A DNA stretch of 32,579 bases from Thiotrichaceae bacterium (GTDB lineage Bacteria; Pseudomonadota; Gammaproteobacteria; Thiotrichales; Thiotrichaceae): NCBI GenBank assembly GCA_027083815.1, contig JALWMR010000169.1:6539-39117 (forward strand). The letters are read 5' to 3'. The notes beneath the pieces were generated by a model. That model was not told where the DNA came from and did not search any database. It saw nothing but the letters and a program-made list of their open reading frames with translations. Shown here one piece after another: positions 1 through 8,437 of the stretch (position 1 is the first letter of the stretch; each line of letters begins with the position of its first letter). The translations under genes and the position numbers were made by a program.

Positions 1-1071
1 TTCTTGACACTCGCTATCGGTAACAACCAGGGTATGGGTGATGTTAAGCAGGCACAAATGCAAGACTTTTATGTGCCTCGTAAAATGTTACAGCTTTATG
101 ATGGTCCTTCAAAGTCTATCAACGATTTATGGACATTACTTGGCCGTGATTATAATAACGGCGGGTACATTGCGGGTACAATTATCAAGCCAAAATTAGG
201 TTTGCGTCCTGAGCCATTTGCGGAAGCGGCTTACCAGTTCTGGCTGGGTGGCGACTTTATCAAAAATGATGAGCCACAGGGAAACCAGGTTTTCTGCCCA
301 ATGAAAAAGGTTATTCCATTAGTTGCTGATGCAATGAAACGTGCTCAGGATGAGACAGGCGAGCCCAAGTTATTCTCTGCAAATATTACTGCTGATGATT
401 ACCATGAAATGCATGCACGTGCCGACTTCATCCTGGAAACATTTGGCGAAGATGCGCCTCGTGTTGCATTCCTGGTTGATGGTTATGTTGGCGGACCTGG
501 CATGGTAACGACTGCACGTCGTAATTACCCAGAGCAATATTTGCATTATCATCGTGCTGGCCACGGAGCGATTACTTCACCGTCAGCAGTTCGTGGTTAT
601 ACTGCGTTTGTATTGGCTAAGCTGTCTCGTCTAATGGGAGCTTCAGGTATCCACGTAGGTACTATGGGCTACGGTAAAATGGAAGGTGGCAAAGACGATA
701 GAAATATTGCTTACATGATTGAGCGTGATAGTGCAGATGGTCCTTTCTTCCACCAGGAGTGGTATGGCATGAAGCCAACTACACCAATCATCTCTGGTGG
801 TATGAATGCATTACGCCTACCTGGATTCTTCGAGAACCTGGGTCACGGTAATGTCATTAATACTTCTGGTGGTGGTTCATATGGTCACATCGACAGCCCA
901 GCTGACGGTGCTATTTCATTGAAGCAATCTTATGAGTGTTATTTAGAAGGTGCTGATCCAATTGAATTTGCTAAAGATCACAAAGAATTTGCTCGTGCAT
1001 TTGAGTCATTCCCTGGTGATGCCGACCAGTTATACCCTGGTTGGAGAGAGAAGCTAGGCGTTCATAAGTAA
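1..1071 (+). CDS. cbbM: Ribulose-1,5-bisphosphate carboxylase, form II (5'-truncated by window edge)
   Basis: Form II RuBisCO, the CO2-fixing enzyme of the Calvin cycle. The reading frame is open from base 1, so about 103 N-terminal residues lie outside the window. Numbering from the first whole codon, the catalytic Lys of IIKPKLG is near residue 63. The carbamylated Lys with its Asp and Glu metal ligands sits in FIKNDE (88-91), the His in HRAGH (about 184), the loop-6 Lys in GYGKMEG (about 226) and the Ser in ISGGM (about 265). The spacings between these (25, 96, 42, 39) match the Rhodospirillum rubrum form II enzyme exactly, so the protein is intact where visible. The C-terminus is about 459 in full-length numbering, normal for the family. 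It is followed at once by a strong terminator. No cbbQ or cbbO lies downstream, although these often follow cbbM. Confidence 0.97.
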   Translation, partial: FLTLAIGNNQGMGDVKQAQMQDFYVPRKMLQLYDGPSKSINDLWTLLGRDYNNGGYIAGTIIKPKLGLRPEPFAEAAYQFWLGGDFIKNDEPQGNQVFCPMKKVIPLVADAMKRAQDETGEPKLFSANITADDYHEMHARADFILETFGEDAPRVAFLVDGYVGGPGMVTTARRNYPEQYLHYHRAGHGAITSPSAVRGYTAFVLAKLSRLMGASGIHVGTMGYGKMEGGKDDRNIAYMIERDSADGPFFHQEWYGMKPTTPIISGGMNALRLPGFFENLGHGNVINTSGGGSYGHIDSPADGAISLKQSYECYLEGADPIEFAKDHKEFARAFESFPGDADQLYPGWREKLGVHK

Positions 1072-1102
1072 AATCAAGTCCTTATAGACGATACTTAAGA
1101 AC

Positions 1103-1136
1103 AAAAGCCTCATTCTTAACTGAGTGGGGCTTTTTT
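1103..1136 (+). terminator. Rho-independent terminator of cbbM
   Basis: A 13-bp stem (1103-1115 pairing with 1122-1134, with two G-T pairs) closes a 6-nt loop and ends in a T run. It lies 31 bases after the cbbM stop, so it should end the cbbM transcript before the convergent infA gene. Confidence 0.85.
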
Positions 1137-1175
1137 ATGCCCTGGATTTATGTAAAACGAGATCTGAATCCATAT

Positions 1176-1220
1176 TAAAAGTACACCCCCTACCTTTTTC
1201 CGGTTTTATTCGGCGGCCCT
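1176..1220 (+). repeat. C-tract dispersed repeat, copy 1
   Basis: This copy reads AAAAGTACACCCCCTACC followed by a T run and CGGTTTTATTCGGCGG. It matches the other copies at 9315, 12751, 13710 (inverted), 16807 and 27415/27548, but has only five Cs and a T inside the tract. It sits between the convergent terminators of cbbM and infA. Confidence 0.75.
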
Positions 1221-1243
1221 CTTCATCATAAGAAAAGAGCAAT

Positions 1244-1269
1244 AAAAAAGCAGCCATTTGGCTGCTTTC
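1244..1269 (-). terminator. Terminator of infA (minus strand)
   Basis: On the minus strand the stem AAAGCAGCC/GGCTGCTTT with a 4-nt loop is followed by TTTTTT. This is a typical intrinsic terminator about 80 bases past the infA stop. On the plus strand the T run is short, so it may also weakly stop readthrough from cbbM. Confidence 0.8.
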
Positions 1270-1351
1270 AAAGAATAATTGACGGGCTGTCTTAATATAT
1301 AACAAAGCCAAACAAGTCAGAACAATAAAACGTGTTAGATAAAGAGAGTTA

Positions 1352-1570
1352 TTATTTACTACGGTAGGTAATCCGACCTTTGCTTAAATCATAAGGGGTA
1401 AGTTGTACAGTGACCTGATCGCCCGTCAATATGCGGATGTAGTTTTTACGCATACGCCCTGATATGTGAGCATTGACAACGTGGCCATTCTCCAACTCAA
1501 CTTTGAAGGTTGTGTTTGGTAATGTTTCAATTACCGTACCTTCCATTTCAATACTTTCTTCTTTAGCCAT
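1352..1570 (-). CDS. infA: Translation initiation factor IF-1
   Basis: IF-1 is a small S1/OB-fold protein that binds the 30S A site during initiation. The 72-residue product starting [13 protein letters not shown] and ending KGRITYRSK has the standard family length. It contains the conserved [22 protein letters not shown] core. The frame is open 35 codons further upstream, but the start at 1570 is chosen because it gives the exact family N-terminus. The gene is monocistronic, divergent from fabD across a 275-base gap, and has its own terminator. The ribosome binding site before ATG is weak (AAAAGT). Confidence 0.97.
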   Translation of the reverse strand: MAKEESIEMEGTVIETLPNTTFKVELENGHVVNAHISGRMRKNYIRILTGDQVTVQLTPYDLSKGRITYRSK

Positions 1571-1615
1571 ACTTTTAACAATACTCTTAAAACGTGTTAC
1601 TTTTAAAAATGGCGT

Positions 1616-1643
1616 ATTATCCATTACTGTAACGAATAAACAA
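1616..1643 (-). promoter_or_regulatory. Putative infA promoter
   Basis: On the minus strand TTGTTT (1638-1643) lies 16 bases before GATAAT (1616-1621), about 45 bases upstream of the infA start. A perfect TATAAT also occurs further up at 1659-1664 but lacks a recognisable -35. Either could serve infA; the assignment is by sequence resemblance only. Confidence 0.35.
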
Positions 1644-1687
1644 GGTTTTTCTGGTGTCATTATAAGCCACGTCACCTTAACGCCGTA

Positions 1688-1718
1688 TTTATGGAGAAAT
1701 CTGTAAGATTTCCATAAA
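1688..1718. other. Inverted repeat in infA/fabD divergent region
   Basis: TTTATGG, two unpaired bases and AAATCT pair with AGATTT-CCATAAA across a 3-base loop, giving a 13-bp stem with a 2-nt bulge. It is followed on plus by TTTTAAAA. It sits between the divergent infA and fabD genes and could be an operator or a leader hairpin. No function can be assigned. Confidence 0.5.
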
Positions 1719-1845
1719 TTTTAAAATGTGTTTTCTATGTACGATCAAACGAGGCGATAAATCAAAATTTGCTTCATTAAAGATGTACATAAACACACAT
1801 TTACGAATATGATATGGCCAATTTGAGAAGATACAAGGACAAGCT

Positions 1846-2796
1846 ATGCAATTTGCCGCCGTTTTCCCCGGGCAGGGTTCCCAGTCAACTGGCATGCTCT
1901 CTGAATTAGCAGACAACTTTTCTGAGGTAGGTAATACCTTTCAGGAAGGTTCTGATGTATTGGGAATAGATTTATGGGCGCTCTGCCAGGATCAAAGCAA
2001 ACAGGATTTACTGAACCAAACTAGTAATACTCAGCCCGTCATGTTGGCTGCGGGTATCGCTGTGTGGCGGGTTTGGCTATCACAGGGTGGCTGTTTGCCG
2101 GTTGGTATGGCAGGACATAGTTTAGGTGAATATTCAGCTCTAGTTGCTGCAGGCGCTTTGAATTACAAAACGGCTATAGAATTAGTTGCTAAAAGAGCCT
2201 CTTTAATGCAACAAGCCGTTGCTGATGGAAGTGGCGCAATGGCTGCCATACTGGGACTGGATGACGACATTATCGGTAAGCACTGTGCTCAAATAAGCGA
2301 GCAAGCTGGAAGAGGGCTTGTTGAAGCAGTGAATTTTAACTCACCCGGCCAGGTGGTTATTGCAGGAGATGCCGATGCTGTTGATCTGGCTATTGAATCA
2401 CTTAAAGAAGCAGGAGCGAAACGTGCTATAAAGTTACCAGTGAGTGTTCCATCCCACTGCTCCTTGATGAAAGATGCGGCTATCCCCCTGGCTAAGGCGT
2501 TAGAGGAAGTTGAAATAAATGCCGATAACAGCATACCTGTAGTTCAAAACACTCAGGCAAGCTCGTATCAATCAGCAGATGATATAAAAAAAGCTTTATC
2601 TAAACAGCTTTATAAGCCGGTAAAATGGGTGGACACCATCAATAATCTTAATAAGGAGTTCGGCGCAGAGAGTATTATTGAGTTTGGTCCCGGAAAAGTA
2701 TTGTTTGGTTTAAACCGACGTATAAATCGACAATTGGGTAATATTTGTATTAGTGACGTAGCTTCACTAGAGAAAGCACTACAGATGTGTGAATAA
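1846..2796 (+). CDS. fabD: Malonyl-CoA:ACP transacylase
   Basis: Transfers malonyl from CoA to acyl carrier protein, supplying the extender unit for type II fatty acid synthesis in the cytoplasm. The 316-residue product begins with the family signature FPGQGSQ. It has the nucleophile Ser92 in GHSLGE, Arg117 and the catalytic His at about 204 in SVPSHC, at nearly the E. coli positions. AAGGAC lies just upstream of the ATG. It is the first gene of the plus-strand fab run; fabG starts 24 bases later. rpmF, plsX and fabH, which often precede fabD, are absent here, and infA occupies that side. Confidence 0.97.
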   Translation: MQFAAVFPGQGSQSTGMLSELADNFSEVGNTFQEGSDVLGIDLWALCQDQSKQDLLNQTSNTQPVMLAAGIAVWRVWLSQGGCLPVGMAGHSLGEYSALVAAGALNYKTAIELVAKRASLMQQAVADGSGAMAAILGLDDDIIGKHCAQISEQAGRGLVEAVNFNSPGQVVIAGDADAVDLAIESLKEAGAKRAIKLPVSVPSHCSLMKDAAIPLAKALEEVEINADNSIPVVQNTQASSYQSADDIKKALSKQLYKPVKWVDTINNLNKEFGAESIIEFGPGKVLFGLNRRINRQLGNICISDVASLEKALQMCE

Positions 2797-2820
2797 GGTA
2801 AACTTAAAGGAAGAATTAGC

Positions 2821-3576
2821 GTGCAAAATATGATAAATCTTGAAGGAAAAGTAGCACTGGTTACTGGTGCAAGTCGTGGAATAGGGCAAGCCATAGCTGA
2901 ATCACTGGGCAAAGCAGGAGCTACCGTTATCGGTACAGCAACGACTGAGGCTGGTGCGCAAGCAATATCTGACTATTTCGCAAAAGATGGTATTAAAGGG
3001 CAGGGGATGATGCTTAATGTCACTGACCCTGAGTCAATCAACAACGTAATAGCTAAGACAACTGCGGATTATGACGCGATTACGATACTGGTTAATAATG
3101 CAGGCATCACCCGCGATAATTTGATGTTACGCATGAAAGATGATGAGTGGGATGATGTGATTGCCACCAATCTTAGCTCCATCTTCCGGGTAAGCAAGTC
3201 GTGTTTAAAAGGCATGCTAAAAGCAAGGCAGGGTCGAATCATATCAATTTCATCCGTTGTTGGTGCCACTGGAAATGCCGGGCAGGCTAACTACGCTGCT
3301 GCAAAGGCCGGTATTGTTGGTTTTTCTAAATCACTGGCACAAGAAATTGGTTCTCGCGGGGTGACGGTTAATGTGGTTGCACCCGGTTTTATCGATACAG
3401 ATATGACAAAAGAATTGTCGGATGAGCAACGCAAGAACTTATTAACGAGTATTCCACTTAAATCTCTAGGTCAACCAGAAGATATTGCAAATGCCGTGCT
3501 ATTTTTAGCTTCAGATATGGGATCCTATATCACTGGCGAAACTTTGCATGTGAATGGCGGCATGTATATGTCATAA
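2821..3576 (+). CDS. fabG: 3-oxoacyl-ACP reductase (NADPH)
   Basis: Short-chain dehydrogenase/reductase that reduces beta-ketoacyl-ACP in fatty acid elongation. The Rossmann signature TGASRGIG is at residues 15-22, NNAG at 92-95, and the catalytic set is Asn117, Ser145 and Tyr158-x3-Lys162 (NYAAAK). Length is 251. A GTG start at 2821 is chosen because AAAGGAAG sits 7 bases before it. The alternative ATG at 2830 would be 16 bases away, though it would give a more usual N-terminus. Lies between fabD and acpP in the expected order. Confidence 0.97.
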   Translation: MQNMINLEGKVALVTGASRGIGQAIAESLGKAGATVIGTATTEAGAQAISDYFAKDGIKGQGMMLNVTDPESINNVIAKTTADYDAITILVNNAGITRDNLMLRMKDDEWDDVIATNLSSIFRVSKSCLKGMLKARQGRIISISSVVGATGNAGQANYAAAKAGIVGFSKSLAQEIGSRGVTVNVVAPGFIDTDMTKELSDEQRKNLLTSIPLKSLGQPEDIANAVLFLASDMGSYITGETLHVNGGMYMS

Positions 3577-3594
3577 AATTGACAAGAATTATAA

Positions 3595-3623
3595 TTGTGT
3601 CGCGGCTTGATTTTCACTACAAT
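3595..3623 (+). promoter_or_regulatory. Putative acpP promoter
   Basis: TTGTGT, 17 bases, then TACAAT, about 50 bases before the acpP start. The -10 is good and the -35 weak. A dedicated promoter would fit the high demand for ACP and the terminator placed after it, but this is inferred from sequence alone. Confidence 0.4.
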
Positions 3624-3672
3624 GGCACAATAGTCTAACAACCGTTTTTATTAAAAGAAGGAAAGTAGGATC

Positions 3673-3909
3673 ATGAGTGATGTTGAGGCACGCGTAAAAA
3701 GTGTTGTAGTAGAGCAATTAGGAGTTGACGAGTCAGAAGTTACAAACGAAGCTTCTTTTGTTGATGATCTGGGCGCGGATTCATTAGATACAGTTGAGTT
3801 GGTAATGGCTCTTGAAGAAGAGTTTGGAACTGAAATTCCAGATGAAGAAGCAGAAAAGATTACAACTGTTCAGTTAGCAATCGACTACGTTAACAATAAT
3901 AAGGGTTAA
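3673..3909 (+). CDS. acpP: Acyl carrier protein
   Basis: Carries growing acyl chains on a phosphopantetheine arm attached to Ser37 in the GADSLD motif. The product is 78 residues, very acidic and of normal family length. AAGAAGGAAAG precedes the ATG. The gene is flanked by fabG and fabF, and has its own leader with a possible promoter and a terminator-like hairpin behind it. This suggests separate, higher expression of ACP than of the enzymes. Confidence 0.98.
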   Translation: MSDVEARVKSVVVEQLGVDESEVTNEASFVDDLGADSLDTVELVMALEEEFGTEIPDEEAEKITTVQLAIDYVNNNKG

Positions 3910-3927
3910 ACTTAAGTCGAGTTGTGT

Positions 3928-3967
3928 AAAAAAACCGTAGAGCTCGTTGGCACTGCGGTTTTTTTTT
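3928..3967 (+). terminator. Terminator/attenuator between acpP and fabF
   Basis: AAAAACCGTAG pairs with CTGCGGTTTTT around a long loop, followed by a run of eight or more Ts, 18 bases after the acpP stop. Because fabF follows in the same direction only 33 bases later, it probably acts as a partial terminator that lets some transcripts continue. Confidence 0.75.
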
Positions 3968-4000
3968 AATTAATCATCCAAGTCAGAAAGGGTTTTATTC

Positions 4001-5245
4001 GTGTCAAAACGTAGAGTTGTCGTTACCGGTATTGGAATTGTATCTCCTGTAGGTTCAAAGGTTGAGAAAGCCTGGAAGAATATTACAGAGGGAGTAAGTG
4101 GAATAAATACCATTCCGCCAGAGCTTTTTGACGCAACTGACTTTTCAGTAAAAATAGCGGGCAATGTGGATGATTTTGATGCGAGTGAATATATCGCTAA
4201 AAAAGATCAAAAGAAAATGGATTCCTTTATCCATTATGGTGTTGGTGCCGGCACGGATGCTCTAAGAGATTCGGGTCTTGAAGTAACTGACCAAAACGCC
4301 GAACGTATCGGCGTTATTGTTGGTTCAGGCATTGGTGGTATTGGTACTATCGAAAAGAATACCGCTTCTTTTATTAATAACGGCCCACGAAAAATATCAC
4401 CCTTTTTTGTTCCAAGCGCCATAGTCAATATGGTAGCAGGTAATCTATCCATTATGCTTGGCTTGAAAGGGCATAATATGTCGCCTGTTTCTGCCTGTGC
4501 TACAGCAACCCACAGTATTGGTGATGCAGCACGACTAATTAGCTATGGAGATGCTGAAGTTATGCTCGCTGGCGGTGCTGAAATGTGTTCAACACCTTTG
4601 GGGATAGGTGGTTTTGCGGCAATGCGCGCCCTTTCTACACGTAATGATGATCCACAGGCAGCAAGTCGCCCCTGGGATAAAGATCGCGATGGCTTCGTAC
4701 TGGGTGATGGTGCGGGTGTTCTGGTGCTGGAGGAATATGAGTTTGCCAAAGCACGCGGAGCAGACATCTATTGTGAGCTTGCCGGTTTTGGCATGAGCAG
4801 TGATGCCTATCACATGACGTCCCCTTCTAAAGACGGTGAAGGAGCTGCGCGTTGCATGCTACACGCATTAAAAGATGCTGGTCTAAATCCGGATCAGGTT
4901 GATTATGTCAATGCACATGGCACATCAACGCCTGCGGGTGATCTGGCTGAAACAATGGCGCTTAAAAGAGCGTTGGGTAGTCATGCTAACAATGTGGCAA
5001 TTAGCTCAACTAAATCAATGACAGGTCATTTGCTGGGTGCTGCAGGTGGTATTGAAGCGGTGTTTAGCGTGCTTGCCATTAGAGATCAAATTTTGCCACC
5101 AACTATCAATCTTGACAGTCAAGACCCTGAGTGTGACCTGGATTATGTTGCCAACACGGCAAGAGATGCAAAAGTTGATGTTGCCATGAGTAATTCTTTT
5201 GGTTTTGGCGGCACTAATGGTACCCTGATCTTCAAGAAAATCTAA
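4001..5245 (+). CDS. fabF: Beta-ketoacyl-ACP synthase II
   Basis: Condensing enzyme that elongates acyl-ACP with malonyl-ACP. The thiolase-fold catalytic triad is visible: Cys166 in VSACATA, His306 in [11 protein letters not shown] and His343 in [12 protein letters not shown], with Lys338 nearby. Length is 414, normal for FabF. The start is GTG at 4001, supported by AGAAAGGG ending 8 bases upstream and by the family N-terminus SKRRVVVTG. It follows the acpP terminator and precedes mltG; pabC, found between fabF and mltG in E. coli, is absent. Confidence 0.97.
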   Translation: MSKRRVVVTGIGIVSPVGSKVEKAWKNITEGVSGINTIPPELFDATDFSVKIAGNVDDFDASEYIAKKDQKKMDSFIHYGVGAGTDALRDSGLEVTDQNAERIGVIVGSGIGGIGTIEKNTASFINNGPRKISPFFVPSAIVNMVAGNLSIMLGLKGHNMSPVSACATATHSIGDAARLISYGDAEVMLAGGAEMCSTPLGIGGFAAMRALSTRNDDPQAASRPWDKDRDGFVLGDGAGVLVLEEYEFAKARGADIYCELAGFGMSSDAYHMTSPSKDGEGAARCMLHALKDAGLNPDQVDYVNAHGTSTPAGDLAETMALKRALGSHANNVAISSTKSMTGHLLGAAGGIEAVFSVLAIRDQILPPTINLDSQDPECDLDYVANTARDAKVDVAMSNSFGFGGTNGTLIFKKI

Positions 5246-5271
5246 TTTTCAGTTGTTTTTAGCCTGAATAC

Positions 5272-6309
5272 ATGCGATTTTTTCTTAAAGTACTTTTTCC
5301 ACTTATACTGATTTTTTCGGCAGCTGCAGGGTATTATGCCTACCAGCAGTTCTCTGCCTTTAAACTATCAACGGTAAAACAGGATAATCAGGTTTTTGAA
5401 ATAGCAAAAGGCAGCACCATTGGATCTGTTTCGAAACAACTTGCCCAAAAAAATATTATATCTTCCCCGCTTTATTTTAAATGGTTAGCCAAGCTCAATA
5501 AGCAGGCGAGTAAGATAAAAGCAGGGGAATATCAAATCAAAAAAGGCATGACACCCGATGATTTGCTATCTTTATTTGTTAAGGGTGCTACATTACAATA
5601 TCAAACAAGGCTACCGGAGGGTAAAACTTTTAATGAGCTTGTTTCGATCATACAATCCGATAAGCATTTAAAACAAACGCTCTCTGACGAAGACTATAAT
5701 CACATCATGCAGAAGTTAGATACAGATTATAGTCAATATAAACCTGAAGGGTGGTTTTTTCCTGATACCTACAGTTATCCACGGAATACGACGGATTTGC
5801 AATTTTTACAACGCGCTCACAATGCCATGGTAAAAAAATTAAAAGCAGGCTGGGCAGAGCGCGAACCATTTAAAGGCATTGATTCGCTTTACGATGCGCT
5901 TATATTAGCATCAATCATCGAGAAAGAAACGGGTGACCCACGTGATCGAAAGAAAGTAGCACGCGTTTTTATTAACCGCCTTGAAAAAAATATGCTGTTG
6001 CAAACCGATCCAACCGTTATCTATGGAATGGGCAAAGCTTATAAAGGCAATATCCGTAAAAAAGATTTAAAAAAGGATACGCCATTCAATACCTATACCC
6101 GAAAAGGCTTGCCACCAACACCTATTACAACACCAAGTGCCGCATCCATTGATGCTGTTTTTCATCCGGATAATGATAATAAAATACTCTATTTTGTTGC
6201 TAAAGGTGATGGTTTATCTCATTTTTCCGAGAATTATAAAGCTCACAAAAAAGCGGTTGTTAAATACCTGTTGAACGGCGATAGCAGTCGTTATCAGGGT
6301 GATAAATGA
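5272..6309 (+). CDS. mltG: Endolytic murein transglycosylase (YceG family)
   Basis: Inner-membrane enzyme that cleaves nascent glycan strands in the periplasm and is thought to set strand length. Residues 5-24 are a hydrophobic anchor. A LysM-like region follows (about 38-100), then the YceG catalytic domain with the Glu in SIIEKET at about 217, equal to E218 of E. coli. The LLQTDPTVIYG and GLPPTPITTPS motifs lie after it. Length is 345. The ATG lacks a clear ribosome binding site. Its TGA overlaps the tmk ATG by four bases, suggesting translational coupling. Confidence 0.95.
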   Translation: MRFFLKVLFPLILIFSAAAGYYAYQQFSAFKLSTVKQDNQVFEIAKGSTIGSVSKQLAQKNIISSPLYFKWLAKLNKQASKIKAGEYQIKKGMTPDDLLSLFVKGATLQYQTRLPEGKTFNELVSIIQSDKHLKQTLSDEDYNHIMQKLDTDYSQYKPEGWFFPDTYSYPRNTTDLQFLQRAHNAMVKKLKAGWAEREPFKGIDSLYDALILASIIEKETGDPRDRKKVARVFINRLEKNMLLQTDPTVIYGMGKAYKGNIRKKDLKKDTPFNTYTRKGLPPTPITTPSAASIDAVFHPDNDNKILYFVAKGDGLSHFSENYKAHKKAVVKYLLNGDSSRYQGDK

Positions 6310-6971
6310 GCAGCACGCTAGCCAGGAATAATAAAAGAGGACTTTTTATTACGGTTGAAGGTGTAGAAGGAGCTGGCAAAACAACCAATATCGAACTTAT
6401 TGCAGAAAAAATTAAAGTTGCAGGCCATAACTTGTTATTAACCAGAGAGCCGGGCGGAACTCAAACAGGTGAGGCGATCCGAGAAATACTAATTTCTAAA
6501 GAATTACCCGAAATGCATCCTGATACCGAGTTATTACTCATGTTTGCTGCAAGAGCCGAACATTTACATCGAAAAATAATACCTGCATTGGAACAGGGCA
6601 CCTGGGTATTATGCGATCGTTTTACCGATGCCAGTTATGCCTATCAAGGCGCCGGTCGAGGTCTCAATATTGAACACATAAGCCAATTGGAGGAGCTGGT
6701 TCAGGGTGATCTTAGACCTGACTATACGCTTCTATTTGATTTAGAGGCTGATATTGGTTTAGGCCGGGCCAAAAGCAGGGGAGAAACTGACCGCTTTGAA
6801 CAACAACATATCGATTTCTTTAACCGGGTGCGCAATCAATACTTAAAAATGGCCGAAGATGATAAACAACGCTATAGGCTTATCCATGCTCAATATGATC
6901 TTGCCCAAGTCAGAGCTCAGGTCTCTGATGTTATCGACAAAATTATTGCTCAACACATTCCCGGTCAATAA
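6306..6971 (+). CDS. tmk: Thymidylate kinase
   Basis: Phosphorylates dTMP to dTDP for DNA synthesis. The P-loop GVEGAGKTT is at residues 19-27. The substrate-binding DRF motif falls in CDRFTDASYAYQGAGRG, and the LID region in RGETDRFE. Length is 221, slightly longer than usual because of a short N-terminal extension (MSSTLARNNK) needed to reach the overlapping start. Overlaps mltG by four bases at the 5' end and holB by one base (TAATG) at the 3' end. Confidence 0.96.
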   Translation: MSSTLARNNKRGLFITVEGVEGAGKTTNIELIAEKIKVAGHNLLLTREPGGTQTGEAIREILISKELPEMHPDTELLLMFAARAEHLHRKIIPALEQGTWVLCDRFTDASYAYQGAGRGLNIEHISQLEELVQGDLRPDYTLLFDLEADIGLGRAKSRGETDRFEQQHIDFFNRVRNQYLKMAEDDKQRYRLIHAQYDLAQVRAQVSDVIDKIIAQHIPGQ

Positions 6972-7927
6972 TGATTTACTCATGGCATAAACCAGTTTGG
7001 GACCAATTCAGCAAAGCCAGACGGCAGGATCATCTGCCACATGCTTTATTACTTTCAGGTGAGGAGGGTATTGCTAAAGTTGAACTCGCAAATAATATGG
7101 TTAAATCCTTATTATGTACCGCCCCTGTGAGTAAGGATTTAATCAATTATATGCCCTGCGATTCATGTCAGGCGTGTAAAACCTATGAATCTGATGCAAA
7201 CCCTGACTACTTACATATTGATTTACTTGAATCAAAGCAACAAATTGGTATTGATCAGGTAAGGCTTATCGCAAATTTCTTAAATTACACCCGCAGTTTG
7301 AGTCAGCAACGGGTCGTATTATTGAATTCGGCAGATAGAATGAATGTTCACGCCGCAAATAGCCTGCTTAAATCTCTGGAAGAGCCGACACAGGATACGG
7401 TCATTATCCTTATTAGCTCCCGACCGGAAAGCTTATTGGCGACCATTAAAAGCCGTTGTCAGCTGTTACATATTCCCTTACCTACGAAGCAACAGGCCTT
7501 AGACTGGCTACAAAAACATAAACCAGAGCTTGAAAATCCGCATAAAACTTTGCAAATTGCACATGGTAAACCATTAATCGCTGCTGATATTGATAATGAA
7601 ATAATTAACAACTACGAAGAACTTGCTGGTGATATTTTGGACTGCTGTCTTGAAAAAAAATCAATTACCGAGCTGGCTAAAAAATGGGAAAAGGGTGATA
7701 TCAAACAACTACTCGATTGGCAGATCATCTGGTTGCAAAACTATTTAAAGAACGCGCCTAATATCAGTGACAAACATAAAAAAATAAAAGAAAAACTAAC
7801 AACATCCCAGAAATGGAGCCTGTATCAAGCATTAATTGAACAAAAAAAACTTGTCCATACGTCCGTAAATACTCTGATGTTTATAGAAAATATGTTACTT
7901 TTATGGTTAAAGGCTAGTCGATGCTAA
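6971..7927 (+). CDS. holB: DNA polymerase III subunit delta'
   Basis: Clamp-loader subunit that forms the DnaX complex with tau/gamma and delta. The 318-residue protein has an AAA+ fold without a functional Walker A (LSGEEGIAKVEL in its place), as expected for delta'. Cysteines 49, 63, 66 and 69 form the zinc module. SLLKSLEEP and the SRC motif (IKSRCQ) are conserved. The C-terminal part is Lys-rich and diverged. The start overlaps the tmk stop. Confidence 0.93.
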   Translation: MIYSWHKPVWDQFSKARRQDHLPHALLLSGEEGIAKVELANNMVKSLLCTAPVSKDLINYMPCDSCQACKTYESDANPDYLHIDLLESKQQIGIDQVRLIANFLNYTRSLSQQRVVLLNSADRMNVHAANSLLKSLEEPTQDTVIILISSRPESLLATIKSRCQLLHIPLPTKQQALDWLQKHKPELENPHKTLQIAHGKPLIAADIDNEIINNYEELAGDILDCCLEKKSITELAKKWEKGDIKQLLDWQIIWLQNYLKNAPNISDKHKKIKEKLTTSQKWSLYQALIEQKKLVHTSVNTLMFIENMLLLWLKASRC

Positions 7928-7962
7928 CTAGAATTAAATAAATAAACAAAAATAACTATAAA

Positions 7963-8355
7963 ATGAATACACAGCCAAACCAAAACCCCGCAGTAAAAAA
8001 AACAGATCAGCTACAGCAAAGGCAAAGACGTCTATTGAACCTCGTTTTAAAAGATGACGCTGCACTGCATTCAAGCTATATGCCATTTGTTCGAGGTGGT
8101 GCGATATTCGTTCCCACCAATAGTGAAAACTACACCTTTGGTGATGAAGTCGTAGTCACCATGCATCTACAATCCACCAATAAAAAACTGGCAATCCCAG
8201 GGGTTGTTGTATGGATTGCACCAGCAGGTTGTGAACGTGGGGAAGAGGGCCTGGGCATACAGTTCGCTGGCACAACAAAAGCAAAGGTAAAGCTCATCAT
8301 TGAAACTATGCTGGGCAATAGAGCGAATATACCGCCACTGGTTCGATTCTATTAA
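7963..8355 (+). CDS. pilZ: PilZ domain protein (type IV pilus PilZ type)
   Basis: A 130-residue protein with a PilZ-type beta-barrel: YMPFVRGGAIFVPT near residue 40, VVVWIAPAG and GLGIQF near the end. It occupies the holB-pilZ-tatD position of Pseudomonas and relatives, where PilZ supports type IV pilus assembly. The usual c-di-GMP-binding RxxxR before the barrel is not seen, which fits the PilZ subtype that does not bind the nucleotide. The ATG at 7963 lies behind an AT-rich stretch with no clear ribosome binding site. Confidence 0.88.
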   Translation: MNTQPNQNPAVKKTDQLQQRQRRLLNLVLKDDAALHSSYMPFVRGGAIFVPTNSENYTFGDEVVVTMHLQSTNKKLAIPGVVVWIAPAGCERGEEGLGIQFAGTTKAKVKLIIETMLGNRANIPPLVRFY

Positions 8356-8437
8356 TAGTGAATTTTTGTAGTAAAGATAATTGCACAGATTGACCAATAA
8401 GCCATATACTGCGTTTTTTATTTATTCGCTTTCTAAT

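Noticed and set aside
370-564. Minus-strand frame inside cbbM
   Set aside because: A shadow of a strongly conserved gene with no supporting features.
8381-8437. Upstream TTG start for tatD
   Set aside because: It adds 19 residues not found in the family; the ATG at 8438 gives the standard N-terminus.
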